DNA from: Erpobdella octoculata
Taxonomy: Eukaryota > Annelida > Clitellata > Hirudinida > Erpobdellidae
Length of the DNA stretch: 64,000 nucleotides
NCBI GenBank assembly: GCA_963978895.1
Contig: OZ022239.1
Location: forward strand, 33,055,454 to 33,119,453
Reading direction: 5' to 3'
The position numbers and the translations under genes are program-made. Positions 52,670 through 64,000 of the stretch are shown here, piece after piece (within the stretch, counting starts at the first letter, position 1; each line of letters opens with the position of its first letter). The notes under the pieces are model-generated. The model ran no database searches. It was not told the origin of the DNA and saw nothing but the letters and a program-made list of their open reading frames with translations.

Positions 52670-52740
52670 GGGGAAATAAAAGAGAGAAAGAGAGAAAAAG
52701 AGAGAGAAAAAGAAAGAAAGAGAGAGAAAGAGAGAGAAAG

Positions 52741-52771
<31 letters not shown>

Positions 52772-52839
52772 GAGAGAAAGAGAGAGAAAGAGAGAGAAAG
52801 AGAGAGAAAGAGAGAGAAAGAGAGAGAAAGAGAAAGAAA

Positions 52840-52891
<52 letters not shown>

Positions 52892-52940
52892 GAAAGAGAA
52901 AGAGAGACAAAGAAAGAAAGAAAGAGAGAGAGAGAGACAG
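52670..52940. repeat. (GAGAGAAA)n purine tract
   Basis: About 270 bp of AGAGAGAAAG units in the Lbx intron. It could adopt triplex structure. Lys/Arg/Glu frames are artefacts. Confidence 0.9.
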
Positions 52941-53071
52941 GTGATGGGTTGCAGTTACCACATCAGATTAAAATTCTTTACACCATAGCGACAAAAGCCA
53001 TCATACAAACGACCACCGATGTTGAATATCATACAACATGAGCTTCTAAATGCAGAAAAAGTACAGTAAGT

Positions 53072-53615
<544 letters not shown>

Positions 53616-53769
53616 ATGTGTGTATATATATATCACGGTTTTGTTGCTTAAAACGTTATTAAAAATTATTCCGTTCTTTAAATAGGTGTCAGTCATACTA
53701 TATTGTGTTATGCTTTTCTATCTATGTTACTTTTGGTGTTTTTTTATGGTTACCTAGAAATCTCATCGT

Positions 53770-53814
53770 CGCTATTATCATCATCATCATCACCATCATC
53801 ACCATCATCACCAA

Positions 53815-53845
<31 letters not shown>

Positions 53846-53905
53846 ATTGCTATCATCATCATCACCACGAATCATCACTATCGTTGTCATCATCTTCATC
53901 CCAAT
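53770..53905. repeat. (TCA)n tract
   Basis: Degenerate ATC/CACCATC array in the Lbx intron. A CACACATA tract follows at 54006-54062. Confidence 0.85.
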
Positions 53906-54299
53906 AATTTATTTGAGCTCAACATAAAGCATTCATTTCGGCTAGCTTTTCTCCAGCTTTTGACCGGATCATTGAAAAGTGAAGAGTGGATATGATCGAT
54001 ACTAAACACACATACACACACATACACACACATACACATACACACACACACTCATACACACAAAGACTCGCATACCAAATACTCTCGCACACTCCAGTAA
54101 TTTCACTTTGTTTCTTGTTTTTATTAAAAATCGCATTATTAAAGCAAATCGGCAATTTTGGTTTTTTTTCTCAACATTCGCTAGTGATGCTGCTCCGATA
54201 GACAGTTTTAAGCTTTTTGAAATTTCCAAAACATTCGCCCTCTTCCGTTTATGAACAAATCTGGAAAAAGAAATTTTGTTTTGATTTAAAGGGTTACAG

Positions 54300-54505
54300 A
54301 GAGGCGCTGGTGGCAGAGCGGTAGAGCGTTCGCCTGTCGATCATTAGGTCGGCAGTTCAAGCCTCACCGGCGTCACCAGTGTAACTCCCTTAAGCAAGAG
54401 GTTCATTCGCATTCGCTAGGGTGTAGGCGCCTATAAACGCTGCCTCTTCTGCCTCCGCGTGGCCTAGGAGTCGAAGGATTAAAGCCACGTTAAACATTGT
54501 CAAAA
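54300..54505 (+). repeat. tRNA-derived SINE, near full length
   Basis: The tRNA-like head has an A-box (TGGCAGAGCGGTAGAGCG) and B-box (GCAGTTCAAGCCTC). The body is ACTCCCTTAAGCAAGAGG, GTAGGCGCCTATAAACG, then CTTCTGCC and a short A-rich tail. The body matches 58195-58312 in reverse complement. The non-tRNA body rules out a simple tRNA gene. Confidence 0.75.
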
Positions 54506-54659
54506 AAAGAGCTCTAGGTGTACTATCAATTTCTGTTTGCTTTCTCCCTTTCCCCCTCTTTCTCTCTCTCTTTCTTTTTCTTTTTTTATCGCATTCCTTT
54601 TTACAAACTTTTATTTAGGTTTCAATCTCTGTTTGTTTGTGTGTGTGTGGCTTTCTCTG

Positions 54660-54870
54660 TAAGCAAATCTTGCAAGTCAAATTTAACCAGCTTTTTAATT
54701 AGCTAGGAAGCTGAAACTTTCAGCATAGCTTTATATTGGATGACAATACATGATTCAATTAAAAAAAATAAAAAACTTAATTTGTACATCTTTATTATTT
54801 CTAAATCAAAAGTATTTAAAATAAAAGTTTGTGTTGAAAAACTCGTTTTTTCCTTTACTTGTTTTTTCTC
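54660..54870. repeat. dispersed ~190-bp repeat, copy 2
   Basis: Same words and order as 23758-23945 (TTTAACCAGCTTTTTAATTAG, AGCTGAAACTTTCAGCATAG, GTGTTGAAAAACTCGTTTT). Confidence 0.75.
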
Positions 54871-55189
54871 TTGTTCTGTTTTCTCTTCTTCTTCTCTCAC
54901 AATTTCATCACATCCCATGGTGGTGACCATAGAACTAATTAATGATTGACCCCGACCCCTGGAGTGATTGGACATTAATTTCTTCAACGCTTCGAATTTG
55001 ATTTTGCATTGTCGCGTGACCTATTGACCTCTTGGTGACGGTCGCCTCAGGTATGGGGACCTTTGTTTTGCTTTCTTATTTGCTTTGTTCAAGCTTCTTT
55101 GTTTTAGTTTCTAATGTACATTTTTGCTGCTGTGGCTTACTATTATTTCGCTATTATGTATCGTTGTAGCGTTTTCCATCATCACCATC

Positions 55190-55300
55190 GTCTAAATTAT
55201 CATCATCATTATAGTGACTATTATCGACATAAACATTATCATCATCGTCGTCGTCGTCATCATCATCATCGTCATCGTCACCACCATTGTCATCGTCATA
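55190..55300. repeat. (ATC/GTC)n tract
   Basis: Trinucleotide-rich CATCATCGTCGTC array in the Lbx intron. A CT-rich tract follows at 55415-55515. Confidence 0.8.
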
Positions 55301-56358
55301 AGTATTATTTTATTGACATATATATCAAAGGGCGATTATCCCTTTCTAATCACCTCGTGAAGAATAACAATATCCTCGAGTGTCATTTAGATTACTTGCG
55401 TGATATCAAGTATATCTTCGTCTCTCCATCTCTCTCTCTCTTTCTTTTTCTACCTCTCTCTCTCCCTCTCTTTCTTTCTTTCTTTCTTTATTGCTCTTCC
55501 TTCCTATCTCTCTTTTATAGTTTATTTTTCGCAGGTCACTGGCATACCCCAGTAACTTCACAAGTTCGTTTCACTTTCACTTTAAAACATCATAAAACAC
55601 ATCTACCACACATTTCTTCATTCTTTTTTTCTTCGTTTCCGTGCTTAGTTTTTCTCAGTATTTCTAACTATTTCTAATTATTTATAATTATTTCTGATTT
55701 CCTTTTCGTTTGTTTCTGGTTGTAACAGAGGTGGACGTGGACCATGTGGGTTGAATTAAAATTTCCGCTACTTTTATAACTTTTTTAGTGGGTTGGGTTA
55801 AAAATTTAACTTTTTTAGGTGGGTTAGGCTGAGTAAGTGATAGGTTTGGTTGCCAAAAATGGACCCAGATGTGGCTCTGCCATGCGGGATCTTTTCCCCG
55901 TTGTACCAGCCGTTGTACACATTCAGGTAGGGTAGGGAAGGGTAGAGAAGAGGCTTGCGAATGTCTCCGTACGGCGTATTGTTGCGCGCGTTTCGAACCC
56001 CGATAGATCAAGTTGTGAGCTCCTGTCAACTCCTTCAATATCGGCGGCCTCTCATATCAAGCAGAAAAGACTTGTCAATTACCAAAGGAGGGGAACAAAT
56101 TGAAACGCAGTTGGGCGCTAATAATGCTTCTATGTCTTTTCTTGCTCGCTTAAGCTCACACACACACACACACAGGCAAAGAAACAGGAATACACACTTT
56201 AGTGCACACACACACAAATTCACACAGCTACAGACAGATAGGTAGGCGGATAAATAGACAGATTTAACGACATTTTAAAGATACAAACTGTATTCTTCTT
56301 TTAATATTATCTGCGTCTTTTATCCGCTTAACAATGTGTTTAAATTAGTGCTAACTCA

Positions 56359-56478
56359 CAGACACTCTCACATACAAAGAGACATATACTAGCAATGACA
56401 GACACTCTCACATACAAAGAGACATATACTAACAATGACAGACACTCTCACATACAAAGAGACATATACTAACAAAAA
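56359..56478. repeat. 40-bp tandem repeat, three copies
   Basis: Three nearly identical units starting CAGACACTCTCACATACAAA, followed by GAGACATATACTARCAATGA. Confidence 0.95.
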
Positions 56479-56876
56479 AACACACACATACACACCAATG
56501 TGTTCTTATGTACGCGCCTACACTAAAACAAACACATACAACTTTATAAAAAAAATACTGAAATCGTATAAATAATTAAAACAACATATATATACAATAT
56601 ATACAATGTCTATATACATTCTCACGTGCTTCGTATACACGCACAGAACAAAGACACTGTGTGTCACAGATAGCCAGTTATTAGAGATCTCAAATTGCGT
56701 GTTAAAAGTCATTCGAAAATAACACAGACGTTTTCTGCCAAAACGCACGCACACGAAACTCCGCTCAAAGAAAACGTTGTGTGCGTGGAAAAAGGGGGAG
56801 GGGGTGGATGTCACGTGACATTGACTATGGAGAGATCGACTGGGGGTGAGGAGAGATGAAGAAAAAAAAAGAGAGT

Positions 56877-56879
<3 letters not shown>

Positions 56880-56915
<36 letters not shown>
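56880..56915. repeat. (GA)n microsatellite
   Basis: Short GA array. CA-rich runs follow at 57018-57054 and 57338-57379. Confidence 0.9.
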
Positions 56916-56919
<4 letters not shown>

Positions 56920-57336
56920 TGCTGTTTGATTGATGTTCTTAAACTGTGTAATTACAAGAGTGTCGTCTTTTCTGTTAGTCTTGTCTCATGACGACGCGAG
57001 TGAGCACACAGACACATAGTCACACACACACACAGTCACACTCACACACACACAGTTTTGGGGGAAACACATAATCAGACATACAAGCACATTTAAATAA
57101 CACATCTATCTCTATACATTCAAACTGAGCACAAAACGGCAATGCAATACTAATTACTGTAAAACATGATATCTATACAATCACGTACCACATAGATACA
57201 CACACACACGGAGTCGTACACATACAAACACAAGCTAAAAACATGAGGGTAATTACAGATCATTAATCATAGGTAGCTGATTTCATTTGCTTCGCATCCA
57301 TTCTCTCACACGCCACCCATCAACACATGCACACGA

Positions 57337-57370
<34 letters not shown>

Positions 57371-57633
57371 ACACACACGAAACGAGAAACCTAATGAAGA
57401 AAGACGAAGATGGAAAAAAGAAGACAAATTTTATAGAGGAAACCCCAAAAAACCACAACTGTCGAGGAGGAATAGAAACAAGAGGAGAGATAGATAGAAT
57501 CAAATCATTTTGCACTGTGACATCTGTATTTGTGTGTGTGTTTGTGTGTGCGAGAGTCGAAGCTTGTATTTTTATCAATCAACTAAGAGTTTGCTTGTCA
57601 CACTAAGTAGGTCTTAGTTATTAAATCTACTTT

Positions 57634-57639
<6 letters not shown>

Positions 57640-57704
<65 letters not shown>
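57640..57704. repeat. (CT)n microsatellite
   Basis: Perfect TC array of about 32 units in the Lbx intron. Confidence 0.95.
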
Positions 57705-57707
<3 letters not shown>

Positions 57708-58049
57708 CATTCTTTCTCTCATCATCTCATTTTCTATCTCTGTATATGTTTCCCTCACACCACTCATGCGAATATTCGTGAGACAGCAAAAATATAAAAA
57801 ACATCCTAAAAATATTTCTTTCACAACACTACTAATTGGTGTTGTCAGGATATAAATGATGATGATGATGATGGCCGCCGTAGAGAAGATGCTAATGAAG
57901 ATGCAATGCAGATGGTGGTCGTGGCGGTGATGGCGACAATGACGGCGGTGGCGACGTTACTTTGGCATCCACGACGTTAAGGATGACAACTATGAGAGCT
58001 AATGATGGCTGTTGGGGTGGCGCTGATGGCAACGACAACGACAACCACG

Positions 58050-58312
<263 letters not shown>

Positions 58313-58831
58313 GATGATGATGATGACGACGATGATGATAATGATGACGACGACGACGATGACGATGATGACACCAAGGGCGGTGGTGGTGCTGGCACAG
58401 TGATAACTTGAGTTTGGCTTTGAACGAGATATACTAATTGGAACACACACGTTGCTTCAACCGCAAATGTTTATAACTTATAACTATGTGAAAATGAGTA
58501 GTGAAGCAGTCACACTGCAGTCTCTGCTGGATAACGAATAAATAAATAAATAAATAAATACAACAAAAACGTAGAAATATGAATTTAAATAAACGCTTTC
58601 TTCCTTTAAATTTTAACTTTTTCTGATTCTTTTAATTTTTTTTTAGTTCTCAAAGCATCTGTCATTCATTTCAAAATACTTATTAATAAAACCCCAACTA
58701 ATATATCTGATATATCAAAACCCATAGATGACTAAAAACCCTCACTTTATAAGAATGTCTTTTGTTTTACCGTTTCTCTCTCTCTCTCTCTCCCTCCTCT
58801 CTCTCTCTCTCTCTCAGTCTTTTTCTGTCTG

Positions 58832-58952
<121 letters not shown>

Positions 58953-59663
58953 ACCTCTTTCTTTCATCCTCTATTCAACATCATTTTTTACACTAGCAAA
59001 CAGCAACAACAACTTCTACTACAAAATGTAGGCGTAGTGACAGAGTAATGAAGCGTCGTATCACGTGACGCAAAAGATGCGAAATAAGACAAAGATGACA
59101 TGCGGGCATCCCTAACAACCCGCGGACCCCCGTTGCTAAGCGAGGGCCTCTAGAGGCGAACCAATGGGGACGTCGGCAGACGATACGTCACTCAATTACC
59201 AGCCAATCATCTGCCATGCCGGGCATCAAACGTGTCGGTTCCATTGTTGTTTTGTAGTAATACACAAGGAGAGTGTGTTGTTCGAGATTAATTGAAAAGT
59301 GAACAGGCTGTATCTGTACACTTCGATGTCTTTCTTTATGTTTGTTTCTGCCCGTCTGCATATGTTTGTCTCTGTCTGTGTATCTCTTGGTCTGTCTGAA
59401 TATGTTTCTCTGTGCCTGATCATCTGTTTGTCTAAATATGTGTCTTTGTGTCTGTACCTTCTTGGTTATTGGTTTGTATGTATGTCTCTGAGTTAATCCA
59501 TTCTTAGTTTGTGTGAATATGTGCTTCGGTGTATATACAATTTTGAGGTTTCTTTATTCGTCTGAATACGTTTCCCTTTGTCTGTACATCTCTTAGTTTG
59601 TCTGAATATTGAATATGTGTTTTTCTTTATAAATTATTTTAATATAAATGATTTTAATAAAAA

Positions 59664-60005
59664 TCTATATATATATATATATATATATAAATGAATGTTT
59701 GTATGTATGTATGTATGTATGTATGTATGTATGTATGTATGTATGTATGTATGTATGTATGTATGTATGTATGTATGTATGTATGTATGTATGTATGTAT
59801 GTATGTATGTGCGCTTTTTGTGTCTGTGGATGAGCTGTAGGTATGTATGTATGTATGTTCTTTATGCCTTGCTAAACCATTCATCCGATCGTAATGAAAT
59901 TTTCACACAACCTTGAGAGTCAAGGGGAATCAAATATAGAGAAAAAAATGTGAAATCTGTTACAAAATGAGCGGAGCGGAGCGGGTGAGTGAGCGGGAAC
60001 TACAT
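59664..60005 (+). mobile_element. Helitron-like 5' half (copy 10) with (GTAT)n
   Basis: It starts TCTATATATATATATATATA then AAATGAATGTTTG, holds a GTAT array (59698-59810), the flank shared with 46.95 kb, and the CCGATCGTAATGAAATTTTC ... GAGCGGAGCGGGTGAGTGAG module. Confidence 0.65.
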
Positions 60006-60013
60006 ATAGTTTG

Positions 60014-60360
<347 letters not shown>

Positions 60361-60794
60361 CTATCTCTTAATAATTTGTAATAACGCGCAATCGGTCACA
60401 TTATGCAAGACTGGGAAGCAAGTCATGGACTTCTTAATATTAAGAAGTCCATTAGCAAGTAATGCCTGTTACGCAATTGCAAACAGTGCTTAGAAAACGT
60501 ATATAATGTAATGATCATGTATAAGCACTTTTGACCCGGAAGGTTTTATGGCTCCCTGAGCCGGGGGATCGGAGAAGGAGTCCAAACCTTCTTAAGTTTT
60601 TCCCCTTCTTAACTTTCCAGGCCAAAAGTACGACCCTCGAAGGTAATTGTGTAATAAAATTCAAATTTTATTTACGTAACAACGTTTGAAGGCTTCAAGC
60701 AACTTTTAGCAAATCTATTGTACGTTTTATGGGCTAAAATCAGGGACGTTAATTAGGGGGGCAGGGGGGGGGAGATGGCCCCCCCCTGAGTTTT

Positions 60795-61770
60795 CAGTGG
60801 GCCCCGGCACTAAAGTGGGCCCCACGCAGTTAAGTGGGCCCCACGCAGTTAAGTGGGCCCCACGCAGTTAAGTGGGCTCCACGCAGTTAAGTGGGCTCCA
60901 TCACTAAAGTGGGCCCCACGCACTTAAGTTAGTGGGCCCTCCGGATTTTTAAGTGGCCTTTCCCGGAATTTTTATTGGGCCTCCCATATTTAAGGGGCCC
61001 CGGTACTAAAGGTGGGCCCCACGCAGTAAAATGGGCCCCATCACTAAAGTGGGCTCAACGCACTTAAGTGGGCCCCCGCCCTTAAGTGGTCTCCCGCGCT
61101 TAAGTGGCCTCCCGCGCTTAAGTGGGCCCCCGGCACATAAGTTAGTGGGCCCCTCCTGATTTGTAAATAGCCCTTCCCGGACATTTCAGTAGGCCCCCGG
61201 CACTAAAGATGGCCCCACGTATTTAAGGGGGCACTCTGCACTAAAGTGGGTCCCACGCACTTATAAGGGCCCAGCACTGAAGTGAGCCCTACGCACTCAA
61301 GAGGCCCCGGCACTGATGTGGGCTCCACGCACTTAAGTGGGCTTCGGTCTTACGTAAGCCTCTGCACTTAAGTGGGCTTCCGGTACCTAGGTGGGCCCCT
61401 ACTTACTTAAGTGGTCCTTCCCGGACTTTTCAGTGGGTTTCCCGGCATTAAAGTGGTTCCCCGCACTTAAGTGGGTTCCCCGCCCTTGAGTGGTCCACCG
61501 CACTTAAGTGGTTTCCACCCAATCCACCCCCGTTTTCACGTGAGACACCACACTAAATTGGTCCCCCGCACTTAAGTGGGCCCCGGCACTCAAGTGGGTC
61601 CCTCTTAACTTTTAACTGGCCTTTTCCTGATTTTTGACTGGCCCTTCTCTGACTGTTAAGCAGCCCTCCCTGACTTTTATGTAGGCTCCTGACTTTTAAG
61701 TGGGCCATGGTTATTATATGGGCACCTTTCAGACGTTACTTTCAAAACTCATGGACATCATTTAGGGGGA
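60795..61770. repeat. 19-bp GC-rich satellite inside hAT
   Basis: Units of GTGGGCCCCACGCAGTTAA or GTGGGCCCCGGCACTAAA, nearly perfect at 60823-60900 and increasingly diverged to about 61770. The unit core GTGGGCCCCAC is itself nearly palindromic. Confidence 0.85.
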
Positions 61771-62059
61771 CTGGGCTTCGGACTTTTAGGTGAACCAATA
61801 GTTATTATATATGGGCCCCTGTAGGATTTTTTGGTGTTTTTAGTGAGATTTGAAAAGAGAAAAACAGAAGCTTTTGTAATTATAGGATGCGGCCATATGT
61901 AGAAAAATGCCGTCCCGGTTATAAAGATGGTTAGCTTTATTCATAGTCTGGCCAGGTAGGTTGTCCATAGAAATTAAAAGAGAGAAAAGATGCTAAAGAA
62001 ACTAGAAAGCTTGATCGTCCACGTCGAGATGGAGAGGTGTTAAAAAAGTTATGAACAGT

Positions 62060-62280
62060 TCAAACTGGAACAAGATAGGTCACAGATTTTGTATGCATGC
62101 ATCGATCGCATTTTGTCTAAGTTGAACGCACGATTTACAGAAACTAGTAATATTCTTGCATGCCTGAATTCCTTCAATCCGCAATCTGATGATTTCCTCT
62201 CTGCACTCTGCAGACCGAATAAGAACACTTTTGCGGCCAGTCCCAACCCGGATACAAAAATATCAAATTATGATCCACGA
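62060..62280 (+). pseudogene. hAT transposase fragment
   Basis: Plus-strand frame reads QDRSQILYACIDRILSKLNA, RFTETSNILACLNSFNPQSD and DFLSALCRPNK, resembling the stretch of hAT transposases just before the dimerisation domain (L..RF.......L.AL.P.S..FL). A stop follows soon after. The dimerisation block is not seen. Confidence 0.5.
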
Positions 62281-62956
62281 CAGGATAATTCGATATATAT
62301 TACATATACTAATATTTTAGTCTTAAAACACGTAGTATAAAGAACGATAAACTATTATCAAATAACGATATTAGAATTACCTTAATTTAAAATGCCCAGT
62401 TTGTTTAGGTTAACAAAAAAAAGATATGAACTATTAGCCTAGATCCATTTCATAAAAATTCAGTAGATACTTGCATTATTGGGCCAAGAGGCGTGGCTAA
62501 GGGGGTAAGCAAGCTGCCCCGGGCGACATCATGGGGGTGACAGAAAGAGGGTTCAGTGTATACATATTATACTAACTTTTTCCGAATTAAATGACTATAG
62601 CTTCTTTCGTTCATCAATATTAAGTACCGTTCACAGCAGATTTTGGTAGCTATAGCCTTGTTCGTAGAGACAATTGGAAATGCTCTTATGATCACTCAGA
62701 TGTTATGGTATGTGACCTCCCCCGGTCAGGAGGTTTTTGGGAGGAAAAATAAAACAAGGGTTTCAATTTTTTTTTAAAGTGACTCCAACTACCCCCTCTC
62801 CGTCATCAAGTTTTTTTGGGAGCAAGAATCAAAAGATGTTATGCAGGGGGCGCAGATTTTGTGTTTTGTGCCCAGGCGCAGAGGACCCTGAGTGGGCCCC
62901 TAAAACATCTTGCCCCCCCTAAGGTTTTGCTGAAATGACGTCCCTGGCTAAAATAA

Positions 62957-63096
62957 GTTATGAAAGAGTGGAAAAGAAAAAATGAGCGCGAGCGGGAACG
63001 GAAACGGGAGAGCAAGCGGGGAAGGAAACGGGAACAAGAGAGAAAAATGATAAAAACCTCTGAAAACCCCGAGCAACGCCGGGTAACCCCGCTAGT
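62957..63096 (+). mobile_element. Helitron-like 3' end (copy 11), right of hAT
   Basis: AAGTTATGAAAGAGTGG, GGGAACGGAAACGGGAGAGC units, then AAACCCCGAGCAACGCCGGG, a gap, and CTAGT at 63092-63096. The left part of the same copy lies before the hAT (60690-60740, AGCAAATCTATTGTACG). Confidence 0.65.
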
Positions 63097-63495
63097 GATT
63101 TTAATATAAATACTTTTAGGGCGCTTGAATGTATTTGTTTCTCAGTTTATCTACATCTTTTTGTTTGGATATCTGCGTGTACGTCACATTGTTTATTTGT
63201 CTGTCTGAATACCTGTCTCTATGTGCAGGCTAGTAACCAGGAGATTCTGATGGGGGGGGGGCATTTTTGTAAAAAAAAAGAGATCATTTAGCAGCGATGT
63301 CACTTCCCCCAATAATAAATATTTGGCCGTTACGGAGTTGCCTAACATAGGCAAATAGTATCGGGGAAAATGCCACCGTCTTGACCTAGATACCTTCTTG
63401 ATCAGCTAAAAAATGTGTCGAAATTTCTAACGGGGGGACATTCATCTATTCCCCCCTCTGGCTTTCTGAGTCTATTGAAAGAATACTTGACTCAC

Positions 63496-64000
63496 CATCG
63501 TCACAGATATCCTGCTCAAATGTTTGACTGGTCATTTTCAACAGGGCATCCAGGGGGCACACGCCCCCCTTGTCCGAGATGGGTTGACCTGGAGTTGTTA
63601 CGTCATCGTCGTCAGTCTCGTAAGACGAGACGTCAACCTCGATCTCCTCGTCGCTTTTGATGACATCGTCGCTGACGCGATCAGGAGACTTTGATCTCGA
63701 TCTCTCCTCTTCGTCCCAGGGTCGTTTGATGTCAAGAGGGGAGCCAGTCCCCCTTTTAACTAACCTCTGTCTGGGGGGTGATCGTCTAGGGAGTTTTGCG
63801 GCTGCGGTGTCGGTGTTACGGCAATCTTGTTGCTGGTGTCGATTCTGGTGGTTTGTCGGGTGCGGAATGGAGTTACGAGACACTTCGACGACGAGATCTC
63901 GAGCTCGCTCGAAACGAGACGCTAGGAAAGACGACTGCTGCGCGAGAAAGAACTGCTGCTGGTGTTGATGAGTCTGGTGCTGAGGATGATGAAGATGACG
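63496..64000 (-). CDS. Lbx: Ladybird/Lbx protein, upstream coding exon (partial)
   Basis: An open minus-strand frame runs from the window edge to a GTGAGT donor at 63495. It encodes a His/Gln-rich stretch, SSFLASRFERARDLVVEVSR, a Ser/Arg region with RPWDEEERSRSKSPDRVSDD, an acidic run EEIEVDVSSYETDDDD, and CPLDALLKMTSQTFEQDICD at its end. The last segment corresponds to the conserved LCALEELASKTFKGLE region just before the intron in vertebrate LBX1, the only other block conserved in this family. Phase 1 matches the homeodomain exon. No initiator Met is seen before the edge, so the start lies outside the window. No clear eh1 repressor motif is visible in this part. Confidence 0.88.

Larger units (their letters stand above)
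60741..62948 (+). mobile_element. hAT transposon with satellite interior, 8-bp TSD
   Basis: The termini are CAGGGACGTTA and its inverse TGACGTCCCTG. The flanks carry the perfect 8-bp duplication GCTAAAAT (60733-60740 and 62949-62956), as expected for hAT. The interior starts with a GC-rich 19-bp satellite, then a degraded transposase region (62060-62280). It is non-autonomous. It sits inside Helitron-like copy 11 within the Lbx intron. Confidence 0.9.

Noticed and set aside
54301..54376. Functional tRNA gene
   Set aside because: It has A- and B-box sequences, but the acceptor stem does not pair cleanly and a non-tRNA body shared with another copy follows. It is a SINE.

Overview
This is a stretch of animal nuclear DNA: split genes with GT-AG introns, long introns, LINE, hAT, Helitron-like and tRNA-SINE repeats, and an extreme load of microsatellites. 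The gene content (a ladybird/Lbx homeobox gene, a Cys-loop anion channel, the TFIIH subunit GTF2H5) shows a bilaterian. The repeat style (GC-rich minisatellite cores in Helitron-like elements, long ACAT, GACT and TA arrays) fits a lophotrochozoan invertebrate, most likely a mollusc. The species is inference and is not settled by the sequence.

Layout. 0-5 kb: repeats only, including two copies of a hAT-like non-autonomous element in opposite orientation and a Helitron-like element, separated by TA arrays. 7.0-14.1 kb (possibly to 17.3 kb), minus strand: consecutive extracellular-domain exons of a Cys-loop ligand-gated chloride channel; its membrane-spanning exons lie beyond the left edge. 20.2-21.5 kb, plus strand: last three exons of an unrecognised single-pass membrane protein. 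22-35 kb: a repeat jungle with about eight copies of one Helitron-like family plus LINE relics. 35.2-37.0 kb: a hAT element with perfect 8-bp target duplication, inserted in a LINE. 37.85-38.75 kb, plus strand: complete two-exon GTF2H5. 41.0-41.5 kb, plus strand: a 163-codon intronless reading frame of unknown function. 44.6-44.8 kb: a candidate terminal exon. 45-50 kb: inverted satellite arms, another Helitron-like copy, a LINE 3' end and very long trinucleotide and hexanucleotide arrays. 51.19-64.0 kb, minus strand: the Lbx gene, with the homeobox in its last exon and the 5' coding exon running off the right edge. Its 11.7-kb intron holds SINEs, microsatellites, a Helitron-like copy and a second hAT element.

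The real genes are unrelated neighbours and do not form a pathway: a developmental transcription factor, a neuronal-type channel, a general transcription/DNA repair subunit and two or three unknowns. Most other long open frames are simple-sequence arrays, or 18-bp minisatellites whose length is a multiple of three, and are not genes. The best structural stories are a minisatellite-cored Helitron-like family with about eleven local copies, and two hAT insertions whose pre-insertion sites can be read directly from the sequence.
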